Of a stretch of DNA of 64,000 bases, positions 10,137 through 19,800 are shown one piece after another. Under the pieces are notes generated by a model, which searched no databases, had not been told where the DNA came from, and worked only from the letters and a program-made list of their open reading frames with translations. The stretch is from Strobilurus pachycystidiatus (lineage: Eukaryota > Basidiomycota > Agaricomycetes > Agaricales > Physalacriaceae), in contig JAHLMK010000014.1 of assembly GCA_019915135.1 (NCBI GenBank), forward strand, positions 124,001 through 188,000. Reading direction: 5' to 3'. Position 1 is the first letter of the stretch. Each line of letters opens with the position of its first letter. Made by a program: the position numbers and the translations under genes.

Positions 10137-12099
10137 ATGGACTCTGTATGTGGCGCACTTTTTAGCTGACATACGGCTCATCTTTCGCAGGAAATCCAAG
10201 TTCAAGTGCGGTCGTATATCAGCTACTTTGACGAGGACGACACTTTTCCGTGGCACCACGACCTCTGCCAGGAAATCGAGCGCCGGCGCGCCCTCCTCAC
10301 CGACTCGCTCATCTTTGACGGTCTTCTCTCCCAGGGCGGCGTCCGCGAGCCCGACACGCTCTACCCGCCCCGCGACGTCGAGCAGCTCGAACAGCTCCTC
10401 GACGCGATCTCAACCTCCAAATACGACCAGCTCAAACGAGACTGCCTCGTCTACTTTCTGCTCAAATACTACCAGGATGGCCGAGAAGCCAAATTCCAAC
10501 TCTCTCGCTGCCTCCCGCCGCAGTTCTGCGCTCTCTCCGACGCGTACTGGCTGCTGGACGCGGGGAACAACGTCGAAAAGGCCGTTGCGATCCTCGCCAA
10601 CCCGCGTCTGAATTCGGACTTTGCCTCCAAGATCCTCACTGCCATATCCCACTCTGACGACCCCGCGACGCTCATCATCAGATATGTCCGCACCGCCAAG
10701 CCGCGCCTGGTCGAGCAGGACGACATTGCCATATACACGCTCGCGCTCGCCGAGAAGCAGTTTCACGAGGCGTGGCAGTTCCAGCGTTCGTTCAACGAGG
10801 AGGACGAGACGCGGCCAAAGCTGGTCAAAAAGATATTCGAATGGGCCGTGACGCGTGAGTTCTTCTCAGGCAATAAGAATTATCCTAACAGACATTCCAG
10901 CTGCGCCCCGTCCTAGTCCACTGGCCCAGCTCGTAGGTCTGTCCATGTCGCCCTACGAACAATCCATATTCCACGCCTACGCTCTCCACCCACCCGCTCA
11001 TATCCCGCCAAAATCCGTCGCTGTTCTTCAAGACCTCGTCTGCGTCCGGCTAATCGAGAACGGTCAATACGCTGACGCTGTCAAGTTGGACCGCAAATTC
11101 ACATCAATCTCGCCACTCAAGGAGCATGCGCACCTCACGCAAGAACGCTCCCAGATGGTGCGCGACATATACAACGCTCTCTCGCAGGTGGAACGCGCTG
11201 TGTTGGATCTGGAGTTGGACATCCAGGATAAGGCTGGGGATGTTGTCATGTCCGAACCCAGGCCGATGGTGAATGGACATGTCTCACCAGACCGCTCGGC
11301 TGGCTTCCGCGTCATACCCTCTGCCTCGCTGAACAAGTCTCAAAACGGAGGCAGGAAGAGTCTTGGGTCTAACCCATTGACGTCTTCCAAGACGTTCATG
11401 TCTTCGACCTCTTCCAATCCATTCATGTCCTCGACATCCTCGAACATCACCGTTAGCCAACCGCAGGCTTCCACTTCATCGACCTACGTCGCCCCGACCA
11501 CCACCAGCACTACATTCGAATCTGCGACCCGGCGTCAAAACGCGTTCTTCCAGCCACCAAAACCCAAAGAGGCGCCTGTGAGCAGTCCGTTCACGCTGAC
11601 CGGTCTCAATGGAAGTGCGAATGGGCATGGACATGGGCACCTGGACGGCATCGGCATGGACCCGGACGAGGACCTCGATATGGATGCGGAGGAGACTCAC
11701 CAGCCGCCCCCGCCACCAGCACTAACGGAAATGTCATTCTCAAAGTCCGTGTTTGACAGCCTGCCCCTTTCACCGCAATCCAAGCCGCCGAATCGGACTC
11801 GGAGGCACAAAACGCCGCCCCCACCGGCCAAGGAGGTGTCGCAGATGAAGCGGAGCATACCTGGCGGGTTCATGGACGAGGACGATGAGGAGGAGGATGC
11901 AGATGATGTTGCGCCTCTGCCGCGTGCGCCGTCCCCGCCGAAAACACGCAGGGGTCGGTCGTCCGTTAGTGTAGAGAGCGAGGGGAGGAGAAGGTCGTCG
12001 AGGCTCAGTCACAGTGCGGCGCCGGCGCCTCCGCCTGAACCGAAGAAAAGGAAGGCTGCAACGACGGCGAAGAGTACGACGAGGAGGAAGAGGTCGTAG
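10137..12099 (+). CDS. ELYS-type nuclear pore complex assembly protein
   Basis: Exon 1 is only nine bases (ATG GAC TCT, 10137-10145). A 45-nt intron leads to exon 2 (10191-10854), and a 46-nt intron to exon 3 (10901-12099), giving 623 aa. Residues about 10-300 are an alpha-helical region with SYISYFDEDDTFPW, a long helix-rich repeat section (YWLLDAGNNVEKAVAILANP) and LIENGQYADAVKLDRKF, matching the ELYS domain of fungal nucleoporins. The rest is low-complexity Ser/Pro/acidic sequence ending in a very basic tail (KKRKAATTAKSTTRRKRS), a likely nuclear localisation or chromatin-binding segment like the AT-hook end of animal ELYS. The role in pore assembly is from family knowledge. Confidence 0.85.
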
Positions 12100-12550
12100 T
12101 CGTAGCGCGTACATATACGGGGTGCAATATTGACTTGAGTTGACTTACCTGGCCTCGTTAACCATGGCATTGAAGACATCTGAACGCTGAGTCTGGAGGC
12201 AAAGAGTGAGAGAGTCATATCTGACAGTGTTGGATATACGAGTTCAAGATCTCTGCTAGTAAGTATGCTGAGATAGGATACAACCGCATGTGTCCTATAT
12301 CAGGCTCGTTCTACCATAATGTGCGCAGGTGCCCGCTTTCTAGTGCAACCTCCAACTTTTCAGCTTCCACTTCCACCTCCAATCCCTGTTGAGTCTTGTT
12401 CTCATGATCGCATGTTTCACATGACAACATCCTTTCATCATGATACTACGAAATTACCTTTCTGGGAAGGTGGGAAATTAGGAATAGCTAAATACCAACA
12501 GTCTTTTCGAATGGTCGTTTCTTACCCTCTTACTATCCCCATCACGAACT
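12100..12550. other. intergenic, no gene seen
   Basis: Sequence between the ELYS-type stop and the small six-exon gene. No ORF with a recognisable motif was seen; it probably holds a 3' end and the promoter of the next gene. Confidence 0.4.
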
Positions 12551-13140
12551 ATGTCTTCTTCGTCCTCCCCGCCATCGTATGTTTAGGTCTCCAATACTTA
12601 TCATTGGGCACTAACTACATCCTACAGCTACCACACCTCCGGCTCGCCGGCGCCTTCTGATAACAGTTCGAACGGCTCCACGAGGGGTCTCTATAGTATG
12701 TGCCAATTCATTCCCCGCCTTTAATTATTCCGACATATCATGTAGGCGGAGCTCTAACTCGCTCAGACCTGGAAGAGCGGGGTATGATTCAGAGCTATTC
12801 TCTCGTCGGACCCTTGTGCTAAATTTCTTCCAGTGCGGGATCTGGCGACAAAGCATGAACTTGCAGCTCTGGCCCAGGCTCTGAAGCTTGAGCTTGCCGC
12901 TCTGGCGGCCATTGGTATGTTCAGTGAATCATAGTATCACCTTTTCCTTGCTGAAGCTCTTGGTTTGCAGTCAGCTCTAATCACGGTGGGTCTTTCATCA
13001 CTCTATAGCTAAGATATATCTAATCTTCTGCCTTAGAGGAGCTCCGGCAGCTCATTGTGGCCGGCACAGCCCCACCGCGTAGACCTCTACCTCCGACTCT
13101 TCTCCCGGCGTCCCAGTCTGCACCCGGCACACTTGTATAA
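12551..13140 (+). CDS. 109-aa six-exon protein with short helical segment
   Basis: Six exons (12551-12576, 12628-12695, 12746-12781, 12834-12914, 12971-12985, 13037-13140) join perfectly in frame to a TAA. The N-terminus is Ser/Pro-rich (MSSSSSPPSYHTSGSPAPSD). The middle, roughly residues 38-80, is an Ala/Leu/Glu-rich amphipathic helix (DLEERVRDLATKHELAALAQ and a following LELAALAAI) that could form a coiled coil. The C-terminus is Pro-rich. Every intron has a GTATG- or GTGGG-type donor and YAG acceptor, and exon 5 is only 15 nt. No single exon is long, so the gene is easily missed by ORF scanning. I do not recognise a family; dimerisation is inferred from the helix. Confidence 0.7.
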
Positions 13141-13805
13141 CCGTATGACATCCTTAAGATTATGTCTGTCATTCTATCGACATTATTTAAGTACATGCAC
13201 ACCGTGACACCTAAGACACAGACCGGTAATACAGTAGTTGCATGCAAAGGGGCCACAAAATGAGAAGGCTTCTAGATTGAGTCATAGCACGGCCAAAGTG
13301 ATGACAACCCGAAGGAAAGCTGCCACAACGATAGTCTCCCGTAGGCAGACTGGATCCAATCTGATACTTGGATCTGGACCACGACGACGACAAAGAGTAC
13401 GTGCGGAAGGACATGAACGGTCTGCGTCAGAGAAATTATCCAAAGGAGCATTGCGGATGAAAATTAGATGAAGATATCCTCGCGCTTGTCATAATCAGAG
13501 GCCGTGAGAGATGGGTTTACGGTAAGCAATGAGCATCCTTCATATTCTAAAGTGCCGTGGATTTGGGACTACGGTAGGACTATAGTAATAATAATATTGA
13601 TCGACCGTTCGACGGCACCGACACCGCCGTCACGATCGTTGTACACTAGGGTCGAGATGGAAATAGATGCCCAAGTACCCACAGCTCACTATGTTATGTG
13701 CTCGCATATATCTAAACGGCTGTTGATGGCGTTGTGGCAGACCATGTGAATGAAACAAAACATCGACAGCTTGAGATCAGTCTGCATAGGAGGGGCAATT
13801 TCTAA
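13141..13805. other. intergenic, no gene seen
   Basis: Lies between two converging genes (the small + gene and the - MFS gene). Several overlapping short ORFs have no motif. Nothing else was supported. Confidence 0.4.
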
Positions 13806-16800
13806 TCATATTCCCAGGAGCCTCGAGCGCAAACAAAGCAGTAATTTCCACATAACACCGACCAAGCTGTCTCTTCGATCTATGCGCCTCGGAACTCTGG
13901 GAACAAGTGCCCACACAACGACCATCGTGCACATCATCGATACTACACTAAAGTGAAAGCAGTGTCAGCCCAATGCTAAGACGGAGATTTTGGACTAACA
14001 GTGGCTGCAGCGAGCGTATCCCGAACTTTGAGGCGAAGACGCCGGTGATGAAAGGTAGCGCCGCTGACCCCGACATGCCAATGCCAGCAATCCACCCGAC
14101 GCTGCCGGTCAGGAGCCAGGCTGGCAGGATACGCGCTGCGTGTCCGACAAGAATGGGAAACATGGGCCCGAGGAGCATGCCAATGAGGGATACCTGGCAC
14201 TGGATAATAAACTCGGATTTTCCGGGTGAAAAAGTCGGTGAAAAAACCTCTAGCTTTTTCACGGATTTTTCGCCTGAAAAACTTCGAGGATTTATTTGAG
14301 GATTCATAGAGGGTTTTACAGTGAAAATGTATGTAAAAAAACACGTGAAATTTATGATGAAGAACTTGAATATCAAATATCAAATATTTCACACGCTTTT
14401 TGCCATTGAAATGAGTCTGAAATATGCAAAATTCAATTTTTTGATATTTTAGTGGATTTTCAAGTGAAAATGTCAATGAAAATAACTGTGGAAAGATCAC
14501 TAGAAATGTCAAGATGTGAATTCAGAGTTTTTGTTGAATTATACATTGATTTTTATAAGAAATTTTCACATAACTTTACACGTAAAAAATCCAAAGGATT
14601 TTTCAAGCGTAACTTCTGTGATAAATTCGATTGTTTAGAAATTGAGATTTTAAAGAAGGTTTTACAATTACATGAGGTAGAAATGCATATGAAAAGATTG
14701 AAAAAATATCATAAAAATTGTGTTGTAAAATTCAAAACCAAAATCTGGTATGTAGAACTTTACGTACTCATTCAGAGAAAGCTATAGAATACTGTAGTGT
14801 TTTGACCATATCTTCATGGGGTGTGACCTGTGACCTCTCATCTTCACCGGGACACATCTTCATTTCTTACAAATCAAGCGGGAATTGCCTTATTTGTATG
14901 CCCGCCATCAGGCGGGCGGAGAAAAATTTCCTTTTTAAGCCTTGTGTACCTCAGGTTTTTGTCTGTGACCTGGGACAAAGTGCTCAGATCTTCATTTCAA
15001 AGAGGTCTGTGACCTGTGACCAAAAGATACGGTCAAAATACTACAGTACAACTATGATGTGTCATAAACTAAGATGCCAATCACCCACTTCAGTATGTTG
15101 ATAACTCACGACACGATCTTTCATCTTGTTGCAGCCCTTGTCATCCTCGCGTATTACTACCTGTTGAGCGACAATTGCTCTTACCTCGAGCCCGGTGTGC
15201 ATGCCATTGTCAGCATAGCTGTTTGGGTCTCCCACATTTGCTCTTCATACCAAAGGCGATTGGTCTCTCTCAGAGAATTTGACCTCTATCTTTATGTCAA
15301 GACTACCCAATATCCAGACAATGCAGCTGATATCTGACTCAACCTAGTTGATATCCAGACATGGCTGACAATATCCTGACAACACCACAGACATTGTCTT
15401 CGATATCCAGACCAGACAACACAGCTGATATTCAACTTGACCTGGTTGATATCCAGACAACGCCTCTGATATCTGACTCAACATGGTCGATATCCAGACA
15501 TGGCTGGCAATATTTGGACAACGCCACAGACATTGTCTCCGATATCCAGACAACGCGGCTGATATCCGACTTGACCTAGTTGATATCTAGACATGGCTGG
15601 CGATATCCAAACAACGCCGCGGACATTGTCTCCGATATCCAGACAACGCAGCTGATATCCGACTTGACCTAGTTGATATCCAGACATGGCTGGCGATATC
15701 CGAACAACGCCAAGGACATTGTCTCCGATATCCAGACAACGCGGCTGATATCCGACTTGACCTAGTTGATATCCAGACATGGCTGGCGATATCCAAACAA
15801 CGCCAAGGACATTGTCTCCGATATCCAGACAACGCGGCTGATATCCGACTTGACCTAGTTGATATCCAGACATGGCTGGCGATATTCGAACAACGCCACG
15901 GACATTGTCTCCGATATCCAGACAACGCAGCTGATATCCGACTTGACCTAGTTGATGTCCAGATATGGCTGGCGATATCCTGACAACGCCACAGACATTG
16001 TCTCCGATATCCAGACAACGCGGCTGATATCCGACTTGACCTAGTTGATATCCAGACATGGCTGGCGATATCCGAACAACGCCAAGGACATTGTCTCCGA
16101 TATCCAGACAACGCAGCTGATATCCGACTTGACCTAGTTGATATCCAGACATGGCTGGCGATATCCGAACAACGCCAAGGACATTGTCTCCGATATCCAG
16201 ACAACGCAGCTGATATCCGACTTGACCTAGTTGATATCCAGACATGGCTGGCGATATTCGAACAACGCCACAGACTAGACATGATCACGAGTGTCTATTC
16301 GGATGTATCCGACATCCGAACCACGAATATGTGCACCTCAAACCCAGATATTCGTATTCGGATGGATATCCGACATTGCATCCGAGATAATTGTCCAATA
16401 TCCGAATATTTGTGAATATTCATCCGAATATATTCGAATATATCTGAATATTCATGACTATTGGCATAATATTGCATCAAGAGCAGCCTGAAACCATACC
16501 TACTATGAAGTTATAATATTACACTGTGTGTAAATGTCAATTAGAGTCACATAGCTAACACAGAACACTCATATACTACAGCCCACACTATCATGTCTCG
16601 GATGTCCGCTCAGAAAGTGGACATCCGACATCCGAGAGGTATCCGACATCCGAGAGGTATCCGACATCCGACATCCGAATATCTTCGGATGTCGGATACG
16701 AATATAATTGAAATATCCGAAAATATCCGACATTCGTGCTCATGTCTACCACAGACATTGTCTCCGATATCCAGACAACGCGGCTGATATCCGACTTGAC

Positions 16801-19800
16801 CTAGTTGATATCCAGACATGTCCAGCTCAAAATGGTTGATATCCAGACATGGCTGGCAATATCCGGACAACGCTACAGACATTGTCTCCGATATCCAGAC
16901 AACGCAGCTGATATCCGACTTGACCTAGTTGATATCCAGACATGGCTGGCGATATTCAAACAACGCCAAGGACATTGTCTCCGATATCCAGACAACGCAG
17001 CTGATATCCGACTTAACCTAGTTGATATCCAGACATGTCCAGCTCAAAATGGTTGATATCCAGACATGGCTGGCAATATCCGGACAACGCTACAGACATT
17101 GTCTCCGATATCCAGACAACGCAGCTGATATCCGACTTGACCTAGTTGATATCCAGACATGGCTGGCGATATTCGAACAACGCCAAGGACATTGTCTCCG
17201 ATATCCAGACAACGCAGCTGATATCCGACTTGACCTAGTTGATATCCAGACATGGCTGGCAATATCCGGACAACGCCACAGACATTGTCTCCGATATCCA
17301 GACAACGCGGCTGATATCCGACTTGACCTAGTTGATATCCAGACATGGCTGGTGATATTCGAACAACGCCACGGACATTGTCTCCGATATCCAGACAACG
17401 CAGCTGATATCCGACTTGACCTAGTTGATGTCCAGATATGGCTGGCGATATCCTGACAACGCCACAGACATTGTCTCCGATATCCAGACAACGCGGCTGA
17501 TATCCGACTTGACCTAGTTGATATCCAGACATGGCTGGCAATATCCGGACAACGCCACAGACATTGTCTCCGATATCCAGACAACGCAGCTGATATCCGA
17601 CTTGACCTAGTTGATATCCAGACATGGCTGGCGATATTCGAACAACGCCACGGACATTGTCTCTGATATCCAGACAACGCAGCTGATATCCGACTTGACC
17701 TAGTTGATATCCAGATATGGCTGGCGATATCCTGACAACGCCACAGACATTGTCTCCGATATCCAGACAACGCGGCTGATATCCGACTTGACCTAGTTGA
17801 TATCCAGACATGTCCAGCTCAAAATGGTTGATATCCAGACATGGCTGGCGATATCCAGACAACGCTACAGACATTGTCTCCGATATCCAGACAACGCAGC
17901 TGATATCCGACTTGACCTAGTTGATATCCAGACATGGCTGGCGATATTCGAACAACGCCAAGGACATTGTCTCCGATATCCAGACAACGCAGCTGATATC
18001 CGACTTGACCTAGTTGATATCCAGACATGGCTGGCAATATCCGGACAACGCCACAGACATTGTCTCCGATATCCAGACAACGCGGCTGATATCCGACTTG
18101 ACCTAGTTGATATCCAGACATGGCTGGCGATATTCGAACAACGCCAAGGACATTGTCTCCGATATCCAGACAACGCAGCTGATATCCGACTTGACCTAGT
18201 TGATATCCAGACATGGCTGGCGATATTCGAACAACGCCACGGACATTGTCTCTGATATCCAGACAACGCAGCTGATATCCGACTTGACCTAGTTGATATC
18301 CAGATATGGCTGGCGATATCCTGACAACGCCACAGACATTGTCTCCGATATCCAGACAACGCGGCTGATATCCGACTTGACCTAGTTGATATCCAGACAT
18401 GGCTGGCGATATCCGAACAACGCCACGGACATTGTCTCCGATATCCAGACAACGCAGCTGATATCCGACTTGACCTAGTTGATGTCCAGATATGGCTGGC
18501 GATATCCTGACAACGCCACAGACATTGTCTCCGATATCCAGACAACGCAGCTGATATCCGACTTGACCTAGTTGATATCCAGACATGGCTGGCAATATCC
18601 GGACAACGCCACAGACATTGTCTCCGATATCCAGACAACGCGGCTGATATCCGACTTGACCTAGTTGATATCCAGACATGGCTGGCGATATTCGAACAAC
18701 GCCAAGGACATTGTCTCCGATATCCAGACAACGCAGCTGATATCCGACTTGACCTAGTTGATATCCAGACATGGCTGGCAATATCCGGACAACGCCACAG
18801 ACATTGTCTCCGATATCCAGACAACGCAGCTGATATCCGACTTGACCTAGTTGATATCCAGACATGGCTGGCGATATTCGAACAACGCCAAGGACATTGT
18901 CTCCGATATCCAGACAACGCAGCTGATATCCGACTTGACCTAGTTGATATCCAGACATGGCTGGCGATATCCTGACAACGCCACAGACATTGTCTCCGAT
19001 ATCCAGACAACGCAGCTGATATCCGACTTGACCTAGTTGATATCCAGATATGGCTGGCGATATCCTGACAACGCCACAGACATTGTCTCCGATATCCAGA
19101 CAACGCGGCTGATATCCGACTTGACCTAGTTGATATCCAGACATGTCCAGCTCAAAATGGTTGATATCCAGACATGGCTGGCAATATCCAGACAACGCTA
19201 CAGACATTGTCTTCGATATCCAGACAACGCAGCTGATATCCGACTTGACCTAGTTGATATCCAGACATGGCTGGCGATATCTGAACAACGCCACAGACAT
19301 TGTCTCCGATATCCAGACAACGCCTCTGATATCCGACTCAACATGGTCGATATCCAGACATGGCTGGCGATATCCTGACAACGCCACAGACATTGTCTCC
19401 GATATCCAGACAACGCGGCTGATATCTGATTTGACCTAGTTGATATCCAGACATGGCTGGCGATATCCTGACAACGCCACAGACATTGTCTTCAATATCC
19501 AGACAACGCAGCTGATATCTGACTTGACCTAGTTGATATCCAGACATGGCTGGCAATATCCAGACAACGCCTCTGATATCTGACTCAACATGGTCGATAT
19601 CCAGACATGGCTGCTGATATCCTGACAACGCCACAGACATTGTCTCCAATATCCAGACAACGCTGGCAGCCGCGTTGTCTAAATAATTTCTTCTTGCGTT
19701 GTGTGGAGCTCAGCGACTATATCTGGATTTGCACAACAATGCCTGTGATGTTGTCTGAATACCAACACCCTATGTTGAGTCAATATATGTTGCTGTTGCC

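Noticed and set aside
14452..14787. Lys/Phe-rich ORF in the left TIR as a possible transposase piece
   Set aside because: It is a chance frame of AT-rich TIR sequence; its mirror copy in the right TIR reads the same way and has no transposase motif.
17819..19207. A 462-codon minus-strand ORF and a 412-codon ORF in another frame within the satellite
   Set aside because: They are open only because the 93-bp unit is a multiple of three; both strands are open at once, and there is no start context or domain.
15310..19668. The regular repeats as a CRISPR-like array
   Set aside because: Units are contiguous with no unique spacers, the length is 93 bp, and the host is eukaryotic.
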